The notes: generated from the sequence alone by a model not told the origin. A DNA stretch of 64,000 nt from Acidobacteriaceae bacterium (GCA_030041435.1 JASHNW010000050.1:124001-188000), one strand, 5' to 3'; positions 1 to 8,886 are shown, counted from the stretch's first letter. Numbers and translations: made by a program.

Positions 1-1
1 G

Positions 2-277
2 ATGCAGCGGCGCATCGCCGAGAAAGGCGGCGGCGAAGGGGCGGAGGTCCAATTCGCAAACCTGTGCGGAACCGATGTGGCGACGTACCACCGCGAGCGG
101 CCGGGCATGAGCGCGTTCGTGCTTGAGGCAGGCGTCGTTTATCACACCTATTCCACCTATGCGCGGGGAGTGGATGCCCTGTGGGCCATGTATCCGTGGC
201 TTGACCGTGCACCGCTGGGACGGAACGAGACGGGAATCTGGTGGCGGCGCCACGACGAATACCAGAGCGGAGTGTAG
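2..277 (+). CDS. DUF899 family protein, C-terminal part
   Basis: The gene is cut by the left edge of the window, so only about the last 91 residues are seen. The stretch YHTYSTYARGVDALW followed by YPWLDRAPLGRNE is typical of the C-terminal end of DUF899 proteins, which have a thioredoxin-like fold and no established reaction. The stop at 275-277 lies two bases before the ATG of the next gene, so the two are probably co-transcribed. The apparent ATG at position 2 is internal and not a real start. Confidence 0.75.
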   Translation: MQRRIAEKGGGEGAEVQFANLCGTDVATYHRERPGMSAFVLEAGVVYHTYSTYARGVDALWAMYPWLDRAPLGRNETGIWWRRHDEYQSGV

Positions 278-279
278 AC

Positions 280-1116
280 ATGGCGACGATGGCACAACTG
301 CAAATGGTGAGATCGCGGCCGATGGTCTCCCAGCAACCTGCACAGCAGGGTTTCCTTGCCGTCTCGGCGCTGCTCTTCGCGGCGAGCGCAGCCGTGACGA
401 CAGCGTGGTGCGGGTCAATGCCGGCGATGGGAGAGATGCCAATGCCCGGAGGCTGGAGCATGTCGATGGCGTGGATGAGAATGCCAGGACAGACGTGGCC
501 CGGCGCCGCGGCGTCGTTTCTCGGCATGTGGGTTGCGATGATGGTGGCGATGATGCTCCCGTCGCTGGTTCCCATGCTGGGCCGCTATCGCCAGGCCGTT
601 GGCACAACAGACGGTGTACGCCTGGGCGGGCTGACCGCGGTTGTGGGTGTGGGCTACTTCGCCGTGTGGACCGCGTTGGGAATGGCCGTCTTTCCACTGG
701 GTGTTGCGCTGGCGACGATGGAAATGCACCTCCCGGCGCTGGCGGGGGCTGTACCGATCGCAGCCGGCATGGTCGTGGCGATTGCCGGATGGCTCCAGTT
801 CACCGCGTGGAAGGCACATCACCTTGCCTGCTGCCGGGAGGCTCCGGGGCGCGGCCGCACGCTGACGGCGGACGCCGGCACAGCCTGGCGGCAGGGTGTG
901 CGCTTCGGATTCCACTGCGGCCTTAGTTGCGCCAATCTGACGGTAATCCTGCTGGTCATCGGGGTCATGGACCTGCGGGCGATGGCGGTCGTGACGGCAG
1001 CAATTACCGCTGAACGTCTGGCACCGGCCGGTGAGCGCGTGGCGCGAGGCATGGGAGTTGTTGCCGTCGTGGCAGGGATGTTTCTGATTGCGCAGGCAGT
1101 TGGGCTCAGAGGATGA
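280..1116 (+). CDS. DUF2182 integral membrane protein (predicted metal-binding)
   Basis: A 278-residue polytopic membrane protein. The motif MWVAMMVAMMLPSLVPM at about residues 83-99 and the later CxxxCGLSCANL-like region identify DUF2182, a family described as predicted metal-binding membrane proteins without a proven function. Residues 47-69 form an unusually methionine-rich loop between the first two membrane helices, which could bind a soft metal such as Cu(I); that is inference. A longer reading frame begins at 241, but the ATG at 280 follows the DUF899 stop by two bases and is preferred. DUF899 and DUF2182 genes being adjacent suggests an operon. Confidence 0.8.
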   Translation: MATMAQLQMVRSRPMVSQQPAQQGFLAVSALLFAASAAVTTAWCGSMPAMGEMPMPGGWSMSMAWMRMPGQTWPGAAASFLGMWVAMMVAMMLPSLVPMLGRYRQAVGTTDGVRLGGLTAVVGVGYFAVWTALGMAVFPLGVALATMEMHLPALAGAVPIAAGMVVAIAGWLQFTAWKAHHLACCREAPGRGRTLTADAGTAWRQGVRFGFHCGLSCANLTVILLVIGVMDLRAMAVVTAAITAERLAPAGERVARGMGVVAVVAGMFLIAQAVGLRG

Positions 1117-1268
1117 ACCTTCCAGTTTGCGCCGGCAGCGGGGGCAACAAACAGAAGCAGCCGGCCGGAAGCCGGAGTGGAGAAAGACGGATCGAGCGAA
1201 ACGCGGACGAAGGCATGGGGCGCGGGGGCCTGCGCCTGCGCCGCAGTTAGGCGTTTGTCAGTTTTTGC

Positions 1269-1297
1269 TTGACAAATTCTTTCAATACCTGTTTACT
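1269..1297 (+). promoter_or_regulatory. Sigma-70-like promoter of padR
   Basis: A perfect TTGACA box lies at 1269-1274. A weak -10 candidate TTTACT lies at 1292-1297 with a 17-base spacer. The -10 region overlaps the left arm of the palindrome at 1288-1317. This is the clearest -35 box in the window, 46 bases before the preferred padR start codon. Confidence 0.55.
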
Positions 1298-1317
1298 CTA
1301 GGCCTGTAGTGAACAGG
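1288..1317. promoter_or_regulatory. Imperfect palindrome, probable PadR operator
   Basis: CCTGTTTACT (1288-1297) and AGTGAACAGG (1308-1317) are inverted repeats with one mismatch, separated by ten bases. The site covers the putative -10 box and ends three bases before the ATG of padR. PadR regulators commonly bind such dyads and repress their own operon, so autorepression is likely but inferred. Confidence 0.55.
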
Positions 1318-1320
1318 CCT

Positions 1321-1671
1321 ATGACACAACCATCTGCTCGCGATTTGTTTCCCGGGGCACTCGAAATGATGATCCTCGAGTCGCTGCGCCGCCAGCCGGC
1401 CCACGGATACGCTTTGGTGCAGCACATCCAGCAGCGGTCGAACAACCTGCTTCAGGTGGAAGAGGGCTCGCTGTATCCGGCTCTGCAGAGGCTTCTCAAG
1501 GCAAGGCTGGTAAAGGCAGAGTGGGGCGTCTCCGCGACGAATCGCCGGGTGAGAACGTACCAGATCACGGCCGCGGGGCTGCGCCACCTGGAGCAGCAGA
1601 TCTCCAGCTTCGAACGCATGTTCGAGGGCATTACGCTGGTCCTGAATCCGGGTAAATCGCCTGCCAGTTAG
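1321..1671 (+). CDS. PadR family transcriptional regulator (acidobacterial type)
   Basis: A 116-residue winged-helix regulator. DLFPGALEMMILESL, HGYALVQHIQQ and EEGSLYPALQRL are the canonical PadR helices; SSFERMFEGITLVL at the C-terminus matches the acidobacterial subgroup (TIGR03433). A GTG at 1309 would add four residues but lies inside the palindrome, so the ATG at 1321 is preferred. The gene ends at an AGGAGG that overlaps its stop and serves the permease starting at 1681. In acidobacterial genomes this regulator is characteristically paired with an orphan permease, as here. It presumably controls that permease; the effector is unknown. Confidence 0.9.
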   Translation: MTQPSARDLFPGALEMMILESLRRQPAHGYALVQHIQQRSNNLLQVEEGSLYPALQRLLKARLVKAEWGVSATNRRVRTYQITAAGLRHLEQQISSFERMFEGITLVLNPGKSPAS

Positions 1672-1680
1672 GAGGTTCCC

Positions 1681-4326
1681 ATGAACTGGATACCGGGCAT
1701 CTTCCGTCGCCGCAGGCTCTTCGACGAACTCTCCGAAGAGATGCGCCTTCACCTTGAAGAGCGGGTGGAACAGCTGACGCGCGAGGGGCTGAGCCCGGAG
1801 GAGGCAAACCGGCAGGCGCGGATCGCCTTCGGCAATCCTGCGGTGATTGAGGAGCGCAGCCGCGAAGTGTGGCAGTGGCCGACGCTGGAGTCGATCCGAG
1901 CCGACGTGCGATTCGCCGTGCGCGCGTTGCGCCGATCTCCGGGGTTCAGCGTCGCGGCGGTACTGACGCTGGCGCTGGCCATCGGCGCCAATGCGGTAGT
2001 GTTCAGCGTTCTTAATGCGTTTCTCCTGCGTCCGCTGAACGTGGCCCGGCCCAACAGCCTGTACGAACTCCAGCATGGCAACGAGGCCTCCGCATACCAG
2101 TCGTATCCCGACTACCTCGATCTGCGCGATCGCAATCGCAGCTTCGACAGCCTGGTTGCGTACACCGCGGATGAAGTGGGGCTGGATACGGGCAGCGGCG
2201 ATGCATCGGAAGTGTGGATCGAGGAAGCCAGCGGCAACTACTTCGACGCGCTGGGACTGCAGCCGTATGTGGGCCGTTTCTTCCACACCGCCGACGAGCA
2301 TGGCGCAGACAGCGCGCCGGATATCGTGCTGAGCTACGAATACTGGCATGCGCATTTCCACGACGATCGCAGCGTAGTGGGGCGCGTGGTCACGCTGAAC
2401 CGGCATCCGTTTACCATCCTGGGCGTGGCCCCGCGGGATTTTAACGGGACGCTGCTGTTCTTCAATCCCGCGATGTTTGTGCCCCTCGTCGAGCATCCGG
2501 CCCTGGGAGAGAACGATCTGACCACGCGCGGAGATCGCTGGGTCTTCGACGTCATGGGCTATCTGAAGCCGGGGGGCACGCGGGCCGAGGCCATCGCGGA
2601 TTTGAATGGGATCGGCAAGCAGCTCGAAAAGACGTATCCCAAAGACGAGAGCACGATGACGTTCACGCTGGTTCGCCCGGGGCTGTATGGCGATTATCTG
2701 GGCCGGCCAGTGAAGGCATTCATGGCCGGGCTGATGCTGCTCACGATGCTCATTCTGCTGGCAGCGTGCGCCAATCTGGGCAGTCTGTTTGCCGCGCGTG
2801 CCGCCGATCGTTCCCGCGAAGTGGCCCTGCGGCTGGCGCTCGGCTCGACCCGCAAGCGCATACTGCGGGCACTGTTCACCGAGGCTGTATTGATTTCGCT
2901 CGCCGGCGGCGCCGTGGGACTCGCGGGCAGCGTGGCGTTGTTGCGCGCCCTGACCGCGTGGCGGCCGTTTACCAGTTACCCGCTCCATCTGGCCGTGAAT
3001 CCCGACGTCAACGTGTATGTGGTTGCGTTGCTGCTGGCTCTGGTAAGCGGACTTCTGTTCGGCGCGGTTCCTGTGCGCCAGGTGCTGCGCACGAATCCCT
3101 ATGAAGTCATCAAAGCTGGACCCGGGGGCAGCACCCGCCAGCGCGTGAGCGCCCGCGAGATCCTGCTCGCGGCCCAGATTGCCATCTGCGCAGTGCTGGT
3201 CACCTCGTCCCTGGTTGCGGTGCGCGGCCTGGCGCTTTCGCTGCACGCCCCCTTCGGCTTCGATATCGAGCACACCATGCTCGCCGAGATCGACCTGGGC
3301 ATGGCGGGATACAGCGGCGATCGCGTGGCCCCCATGCAAAAGCGGCTCATCCATGCGATGGAGGGGATTCCGGGCGTCGAGGCGGTGGGACTGGCCGACG
3401 CCGTGCCCTTTGGGATGGGGCTGGGCGACGCGATTGTTTTTCGCGACAACGCGTCGGATCTGCGGCCGACGAACGCCGCAGCCGACGCTTATCTGCTTCA
3501 TGTTTCTCCGGGGTATTTCCGCGCCGCCGGCACATCCCTCTTAACAGGGCGGGACTTCTCGTGGCAGGACGACAAAAACGCGCCGCGCGTCGCCGTGGTG
3601 AATGGTGAGTTTGCCCGCCTGCTGTTCGGTTCCGTCAACGCCGCCATTGGTCGTTATTACAAGCTGCGAGATGGAACGCGCATCCAGGTGGTGGGCGTTG
3701 CGGAAGACGGTAAATACTACAACCTGACCGAAACGCCGCAGCCGGCGCAGTTTGTGCCCATCCTGCAGTCGCCTTCCGCCTCCACCACGCTGGTGGTGCG
3801 GGCACGGGCGGTTGGGAATCATGCGCCGGAACTGCTGGGCACGGCGATGCGCAACAGGCTTCGACAACTGGACGCCGGCATGCCGGTGAACATCGAAACG
3901 CGGGCCAAGCCCCTCGAAGTGACTCTGTTCGGTCCGCGCATGGCGACGGTGGCGCTGGGGGTGCTGGGCCTGATGGGCGCGATGCTGTCCATCACCGGCA
4001 TCTTCGGCATGGCCGCGTACTCGGTGAGCAGGCGGCTTAAGGAACTGGGCATTCGCATCGCGCTGGGCGCGCAGCGGCGGGAGCTGTTGCAGGCGGCGCT
4101 GGGACGGGCCGTGAAGTTGCTGGCAATTGGATCGGCCGCCGGGCTCGTGCTGGGGCTCTTGGCGACACGCGTCCTGGTGCACATCGTGTATCAGGCAACG
4201 CCGCGGGACCCTCTCGTTTTGGCTGGCGTGGTGTTCGCTATGGCCGTGCTTGGACTGGTGGCTACCTGGATTCCGGCGCAACGCGCGCTTTCGGTGGATC
4301 CGCTGGTGCTGCTGCGCGAAGAGTGA
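1681..4326 (+). CDS. ADOP-type ABC transporter permease (acidobacterial duplicated orphan permease)
   Basis: An 881-residue inner-membrane protein. Residues 1-85 form the cytoplasmic prefix domain (FDELSEEMRLHLEERVEQL, then AFGNP). The first MacB-type periplasmic domain follows a helix near residue 100; FtsX-type helices lie near 345-470. A second MacB/FtsX unit starts near 490 and ends with helices at about 755-880, containing RLKELGIRIALGAQRREL. This is the duplicated architecture of TIGR03434. No ATP-binding gene lies alongside, as usual for the family. The RBS AGGAGG sits at 1670-1675. The substrate is unknown; MacB relatives export peptides or antibiotics or transmit force to the periplasm. 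Confidence 0.92.
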   Translation: MNWIPGIFRRRRLFDELSEEMRLHLEERVEQLTREGLSPEEANRQARIAFGNPAVIEERSREVWQWPTLESIRADVRFAVRALRRSPGFSVAAVLTLALAIGANAVVFSVLNAFLLRPLNVARPNSLYELQHGNEASAYQSYPDYLDLRDRNRSFDSLVAYTADEVGLDTGSGDASEVWIEEASGNYFDALGLQPYVGRFFHTADEHGADSAPDIVLSYEYWHAHFHDDRSVVGRVVTLNRHPFTILGVAPRDFNGTLLFFNPAMFVPLVEHPALGENDLTTRGDRWVFDVMGYLKPGGTRAEAIADLNGIGKQLEKTYPKDESTMTFTLVRPGLYGDYLGRPVKAFMAGLMLLTMLILLAACANLGSLFAARAADRSREVALRLALGSTRKRILRALFTEAVLISLAGGAVGLAGSVALLRALTAWRPFTSYPLHLAVNPDVNVYVVALLLALVSGLLFGAVPVRQVLRTNPYEVIKAGPGGSTRQRVSAREILLAAQIAICAVLVTSSLVAVRGLALSLHAPFGFDIEHTMLAEIDLGMAGYSGDRVAPMQKRLIHAMEGIPGVEAVGLADAVPFGMGLGDAIVFRDNASDLRPTNAAADAYLLHVSPGYFRAAGTSLLTGRDFSWQDDKNAPRVAVVNGEFARLLFGSVNAAIGRYYKLRDGTRIQVVGVAEDGKYYNLTETPQPAQFVPILQSPSASTTLVVRARAVGNHAPELLGTAMRNRLRQLDAGMPVNIETRAKPLEVTLFGPRMATVALGVLGLMGAMLSITGIFGMAAYSVSRRLKELGIRIALGAQRRELLQAALGRAVKLLAIGSAAGLVLGLLATRVLVHIVYQATPRDPLVLAGVVFAMAVLGLVATWIPAQRALSVDPLVLLREE

Positions 4327-4418
4327 ATCCGAACCTCCTGGAACGCTGAACCCCGGAAGGGAAATGCAGGCAACAAGCTCCATGAGCGGATTCGCGCATG
4401 CGGCCAGGATGGGCGGAA

Positions 4419-4685
4419 TTATTGTTTCCCGAAGCCGACGCGCTGCTGCAGATCGGCAAAGCGCGGGTCAGCGCGCAGGGGATCGAGACAGGGATCGACC
4501 TGGAGATAGACAAGACCTACATCGTGCGCGCGCCAGGCGTCTTCGAGCCATCGGAACGCCTGGTCGCGTTCGCCGAGGCCGGCATAGACCAGGGCAATTT
4601 CATATCTGCCGACTCCGTCTTTTCGCACGTCGTTTTCCAGTAGCGCGATGATTCTGCGGGCGGCGGCGGGCTGGCCGACTCGCGC
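4419..4685 (-). pseudogene. C-terminal remnant of a TPR protein
   Basis: Read on the minus strand, the segment encodes GQPAAARRIIALLEND, then YEIALVYAGLGERDQAFRWL and ends DPLRADPRFADLQQRVG. This is the typical C-terminal TPR tail of acidobacterial kinase-TPR or CadC-TPR proteins. No start codon is available near the top of the frame and the homology stops at about 4685, exactly where the plus-strand GH43 fragment begins. The rest of the gene is missing, so this is a fragment rather than a small gene. Which parent protein it came from cannot be told. Confidence 0.7.
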
Positions 4686-5457
4686 ATCGGATCTTACTAA
4701 TTTCTCCGATGGAGGGTTTGCTTTGCCGATGCTGCCTTCATGGACCAGCGCCTATACCGCTTCCAGCGCCGATCTGTGGGCGCCGGATGCCTCCGCGCAC
4801 AACGGCGAGTACTGGCTGTATTACGCGGCGTCCACTGTTGGCAGCACGAACTCGGCGATCGGTTTGGCGGTTAGTTCCAGCGGCGAGCCGGGAACGTTTG
4901 TGGATTCAGGAGCGCCCGTCTACACATCCGCCGATTGTCCGGGCTCCAACGCCATCGATCCTGCGTCCATTGTGGATACCTCAGGCAATGCCTGGCTGGC
5001 CTTCGGCTCATGGTCGAGCGGCATCCAGATAGTGCCCGTGAACAACAACACGGGCGTTCCCACGGGCGTCAGCTGTACGCAACTCGCTTATCATCCTTCC
5101 GGCACGGGCATCGAAGGCTCTTATATCTATCCGCACGGCGGTTACTATTACCTGTTCGCATCGATCGACACCTGCTGCGACGGAGACAACAGCACTTATC
5201 GGATTATCGTCGGGCGATCCACGTCAGTTACCGGTCCCTACCCGGATCGAGGCGGCCTTACACTAACCAACGGAGGCGGGACCATCGTGGTGAGCGCGCA
5301 CGGCAACATCAACGGACCGGGCGGGGAGAGCGTGTTCACGGGCGCGGATGGAGCGGTGCTCGTCTACCACTACTACGACGGCAACAACAATGGATATCCG
5401 GCGCTGGGGCTGAATGCACTTGGCTGGACCTCCGACGGATGGCCGTATGTTCACTAA
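4684..5457 (+). pseudogene. 5'-truncated GH43 arabinanase-like gene
   Basis: From SDLTNFSDGGFALP onward the frame matches a GH43 arabinan endo-1,5-alpha-L-arabinosidase: DLWAPDASAHNGEYWLYY, NAIDPASIVD, GIEGSYIYPHGGYYYLF and GGGTIVV. The second Asp and the catalytic Glu regions are kept. The N-terminal blade with the general-base Asp (HDP motif) and the signal peptide are absent. An ATG at 4648 could open the frame, but its first dozen residues belong to the neighbouring TPR remnant. The product would be cytoplasmic and inactive. The intact paralogue follows directly, so the pair probably arose by gene duplication. Confidence 0.75.
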
Positions 5458-5536
5458 GAGCAGCCCGTTTCAGGACAGTGCTCGCTGTGGAGCAGTAAAA
5501 GCAGACTCAGGCGCACCGTCTGGAGGAGCAGCCGCA

Positions 5537-6643
5537 TTGCCATACAAGCTGAGATTCAGATCGCCGGGGGCATTCCGCAACGGTCGTTGTGACCATAGCA
5601 GCGCGTTTGGGCTGAAATGGTGGATCGCAGTGGTTCTGCTTGCTGCGAGCTTCGGATTCTGCGGCGCGCTGACAGCCCAGGAGCCGCAGGCATATTCGCT
5701 CACAGGGGATTTCAGGGGGACGCACGATCCTTCTATCATCAAAGCCGGCGATACCTGGTACGTATTTGCCACCGGGAAGGCCAGGGATGGGGGCCAGTTT
5801 CAGATTCGCTGCTCTCGCGATCTGCATGACTGGCAATTGTGCGGCCACGTATTCGACGAGATTCCGGAGTGGATCCGGAAAGACAGTCCCGGAACCAAAG
5901 AGCTGTGGGCGCCGGATATCTCCTTTGAAAACGGAGAATACCGTCTTTATTACGCTTATTCATTGTTTGGAAAAAATACCTCGGGTATTGCGCTGGCAAC
6001 CAACAAAACGCTGGATCGCTCCAGCCCCGACTACAAGTGGGTGGACCGGGGCCTGGTGCTCCGTTCGACGGCCAGCGACGATTTCAACGCCATCGACCCA
6101 AATTTCGCGATGGATGAGAAGCATCGCGCGTGGCTGGTATTCGGCAGCTTCTGGAGCGGCATCAAGCTGAGGCGCCTGGACGACAAGACGGGATTGGCCG
6201 GCAATCCGAAAATCTATTCGCTGGCGACCCGGCGCCGTCCGGATAACGCGCCGCCGGCTCCGCCCGGGCTTCCTCCGGATTGGGAAGCCATCGAGGCGCC
6301 CTTCATTGTTCACCACGGGGACTACTACTATCTGTTCGTATCGTGGGATCTGTGCTGCCGCGGCATTCACAGCACTTATCGGACCATGGCCGGGTGCTCG
6401 AAACATATCACCGGGCCGTATGTCGACGATCGGGGAGTTGCGATGACGGAGGGCGGCGGGACGCCGGTGCTGAAGGCCAATGCGCGGTGGCTTGGTCCAG
6501 GAGGGGAGTCGGTGCTGATGCAGTCGCAGGGACCGGACATTATCGTCTTCCATGCGTATGACACGCATACGGGATTCCCCGCGCTGCAGGTGTCGACCCT
6601 TATGTGGCGTAACGGCTGGCCGCAGGCGGCGCTGGAGCCATGA
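5537..6643 (+). CDS. GH43 family arabinan endo-1,5-alpha-L-arabinosidase (secreted)
   Basis: A 368-residue five-bladed beta-propeller glycosidase predicted to cut alpha-1,5-arabinan or related arabinose polymers outside the cytoplasm. The three inverting-GH43 acids are visible: Asp in THDPSII (about residue 64), Asp in NAIDPN and Glu in WEAIEAPF. A hydrophobic segment WWIAVVLLAASFGFCGALTA serves as signal peptide after a long n-region. The start is placed at TTG 5537 because a strong GGAGGAG lies at 5522-5528; an in-frame ATG at 5414 would overlap the upstream pseudogene. It is probably the functional survivor of the duplicated pair. The exact substrate is not certain. Confidence 0.85.
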   Translation: MPYKLRFRSPGAFRNGRCDHSSAFGLKWWIAVVLLAASFGFCGALTAQEPQAYSLTGDFRGTHDPSIIKAGDTWYVFATGKARDGGQFQIRCSRDLHDWQLCGHVFDEIPEWIRKDSPGTKELWAPDISFENGEYRLYYAYSLFGKNTSGIALATNKTLDRSSPDYKWVDRGLVLRSTASDDFNAIDPNFAMDEKHRAWLVFGSFWSGIKLRRLDDKTGLAGNPKIYSLATRRRPDNAPPAPPGLPPDWEAIEAPFIVHHGDYYYLFVSWDLCCRGIHSTYRTMAGCSKHITGPYVDDRGVAMTEGGGTPVLKANARWLGPGGESVLMQSQGPDIIVFHAYDTHTGFPALQVSTLMWRNGWPQAALEP

Positions 6644-6733
6644 GCCAGGCACCTGGCCCATGACAACAGCGTGCAAGCATCGGGAAGAAAACGCTGCCCA
6701 CGCGCCGTTCCGGCTCGAGATATGCGCTCATTG

Positions 6734-7039
6734 TCAGGGCTCATCCGCCTGGCTGGCGCGTTGCCACGATCTGCTGTCCGCGGCCGCTCGCGTTGCCCCG
6801 TCCGGCGCCGCGGCCGATGCCAGTGACATTCTGAGCTGTTCATTTTTGATGAGGAGTTTGCATATCCACTGCTCCAATGTCCTGAGGCGGGACTGCCACT
6901 CCTCTTCGAGCCGGTACTCCCGCTCCTCACGGCGCAGTTCTTCTTTGGACATGTTCGTCGCATGCTGCATCGGGGCAACGGGGACAGGTGTCTCGCCGCT
7001 GCGAAACCCTTTGCCCATTGGGGTGGAGGTATGTTGCAA
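6734..7039 (-). CDS. Hypothetical small coiled-coil protein
   Basis: A 101-residue frame whose middle, from SKEELRREEREYRLEEEW to LLIKNEQLRM, is highly charged and has heptad spacing typical of a coiled coil. There is no signal peptide or membrane helix and no family was recognised. An internal ATG (MSKEELRR) could be the true start. It stands alone, convergent with the GH43 gene and followed upstream by a long non-coding stretch. It may be a real small gene or a fragment of one. Confidence 0.4.
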   Translation of the reverse strand: MQHTSTPMGKGFRSGETPVPVAPMQHATNMSKEELRREEREYRLEEEWQSRLRTLEQWICKLLIKNEQLRMSLASAAAPDGATRAAADSRSWQRASQADEP

Positions 7040-7699
7040 GGTATCTGCTCCCTGATCCGAAGGCCCCGATCGCGGTTATCCGATTCGGATCACAGACACC
7101 GCAATTAAGCCACAGGGGGCGGGAGGAGTCCATTGGACGAAGGTATCGACCGGGACCTTGGTATAGATCGACAGAAATACCCCGGACCCAGGAGGAGCAA
7201 CATTCTCATGACTCCATGGAATATATGGGATAGAATTCGACAGATCGGCAACTAAGATTGCACTGCCCGCTGGCCATTCAGCCACGAAAGGAGAAGTGCG
7301 CTCTCGGGCGCGAGGGAGGCTGTGAGGCGCCGCCACCGGCGAACCAATACCAAAGTATAATGGACGCTCTCCGGCCCGCGGCGCATCTTTATAAGTGGCG
7401 GCCGAAATGAAAGAGACCTATGGATAACCGGCTTAGTGGCACGTTTTGGGGAGTCCCGGGTCCGCAAGGGCGGACCTGCCGGACCTATCTATCGGATATC
7501 GCAGCAACGCCGATGCGAAGATACCGGGCTCGCCGGAGAAAGGCCGGGTATATGGCGGGCCATGGGTGTGAACGTGGGTCCAATTCTTCCCCCAGGACGG
7601 AATCGTTTTTTATCCTTTGCGCAACTGAATGTGTGACGCGGGCCAAAAGCAGTCGCGACATTCGCACATTTGCAGTGACGGGTGCGCCATAAGGAATCT
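7040..7699. other. Long intergenic region before the response regulators
   Basis: About 660 bases with lower GC than the surroundings and no convincing gene on either strand. A perfect hairpin GGTCCGC-AAGG-GCGGACC lies at 7459-7476. A TATAAT box occurs at 7356-7361 without a good -35 partner. AAGGAA at 7691-7696 is the ribosome binding site of the next gene. The region may hold a small RNA or a leader, but nothing known was recognised. Confidence 0.4.
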
Positions 7700-8074
7700 A
7701 TGAATGTCACACGGTCGCTTGTTTCGGTTGTCGACGACGACGAATCGATACGCGAATCGCTGCCCGACCTGCTGGGGGAATTCGGCTATGCGTCCCGAGC
7801 CTTCGCGTCGGCGGAGGAGTTCCTCGCATCCGATTTTGTCTGCCAGACCAAATGCCTGATTCTCGACATTGCGATGCCAGGGATGACCGGGCCCGACCTG
7901 CAGCGGGAACTGGCGCGTCGCCGGCAGACGATTCCGATCGTCTTCATCACCGCTCTGGAAGACGAGACGGTCCGTCCCAGAGCGCTCGAACAGGGGGCCG
8001 TGGATTGTCTGTTCAAGCCGTTCAGTGACACTGCACTGCTGAGGGCGCTCGAGGCAGCTCTGCACCGGAACTGA
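7700..8074 (+). CDS. Stand-alone response regulator receiver protein
   Basis: A 124-residue single receiver domain of the FixJ/NarL kind: acidic pocket VVDDDESIRESL near the start, phospho-acceptor Asp in CLILDIAMPGMTG (about residue 55), switch Thr/Ser in VFITALED and the conserved Lys in LFKPFSD. There is no output domain. The start at ATG 7700 is supported by AAGGAA just upstream; the frame itself opens 18 bases earlier. No histidine kinase is encoded nearby, so the partner is elsewhere. It may be a phosphate sink or act through the FixJ-like regulator that follows. Confidence 0.88.
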   Translation: MNVTRSLVSVVDDDESIRESLPDLLGEFGYASRAFASAEEFLASDFVCQTKCLILDIAMPGMTGPDLQRELARRRQTIPIVFITALEDETVRPRALEQGAVDCLFKPFSDTALLRALEAALHRN

Positions 8075-8154
8075 GCGAACCGCGGCGGCAGTATGCGCTT
8101 CGGGCCTACAATGTATGCAGCGAGCGTACCCGGCCCCGAAGCGAGGTCGTCCCC

Positions 8155-8832
8155 ATGTCGCACGCCTCACCCATTGTGTTCATCGTTGACGATGACATCT
8201 CTGTGCGCGAATCTCTGGAGCTGCTGATCCGCAGCGAAGGCTGGCAGCCCGAGACCTTTGCGTCCGCCCAGGAATTCCTTACCCGGCCGCGCGTGCCGGT
8301 TCCGAGCTGCCTCGTGCTGGACGTGTCTCTTCCCGGCCTGAACGGTCTCGATTTGCAGAAAAGTATTGCCCGGGAACGAACCGACATGCCGATTATCTTC
8401 ATTACCGGCTATGGCGACGTGCCTATGACGGTCCAGGCGATGAAGGCCGGAGCCGTCGAGTTCCTGACCAAGCCCTTCGACAGCGACGCGCTGCTGAGCG
8501 CTATCCGGCACGCCATCGAACGCAGCCGGGCGGCTCTCGACCGGGAGGTTGAAATGCGGCTGCTGCGCGACTGTTACACGGCACTCACGCACCGGGAGCG
8601 CCAGGTGATGGGGCTGGTGGTCTCCGGCCTGCTGAACAAGCAGATCGGCAGCGAACTTGGCATCAGCGAGATCACGGTGAAGGCACACAGAGGCAAAGTG
8701 ATGCAAAAGATGAAGGCGGAATCGCTGGCCGACCTGGTAACCATGGCTGCGCGGCTGCGCATTGCACGGCCTTTGGCAACAAGTCCGCGCGCGCACGATT
8801 CATCGATGGCTTCGTTCCCCACCAGCAGTTAG
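8155..8832 (+). CDS. FixJ/NarL-type response regulator with LuxR HTH domain
   Basis: A 225-residue two-domain transcription factor. The receiver occupies residues 1-125 (VDDDISVRESLELL, acceptor Asp in CLVLDVSLPGLNG, FITGYGDVPMTV, LTKPFDSD). The LuxR-type DNA-binding domain spans about 140-200 (LTHRERQVMGLVVSGLLNKQI, then GISEITVKAHRGKVMQKM). It lies 80 bases after the stand-alone receiver, with which it shares much of its receiver sequence. Targets are unknown and no kinase is adjacent. Confidence 0.9.
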   Translation: MSHASPIVFIVDDDISVRESLELLIRSEGWQPETFASAQEFLTRPRVPVPSCLVLDVSLPGLNGLDLQKSIARERTDMPIIFITGYGDVPMTVQAMKAGAVEFLTKPFDSDALLSAIRHAIERSRAALDREVEMRLLRDCYTALTHRERQVMGLVVSGLLNKQIGSELGISEITVKAHRGKVMQKMKAESLADLVTMAARLRIARPLATSPRAHDSSMASFPTSS

Positions 8833-8886
8833 ATGCCTGGCTTCCCGAGGGAGCCACAGACAGTCGACCCTGTTTACCGCGCTGAC

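Noticed and set aside
1282-3501. A 739-codon open frame on the minus strand
   Set aside because: It is the antisense shadow of the padR and permease genes, with a composition rich in Arg, Gln and His and no recognisable domain.
7356-7361. TATAAT as a promoter of the response regulators
   Set aside because: No acceptable -35 box at 16-18 bases and the box is about 340 bases from the gene.
7436-7710. Several 60-90 codon frames on both strands
   Set aside because: They have no ribosome binding sites, no recognisable domain and differ from the codon use of neighbouring genes.
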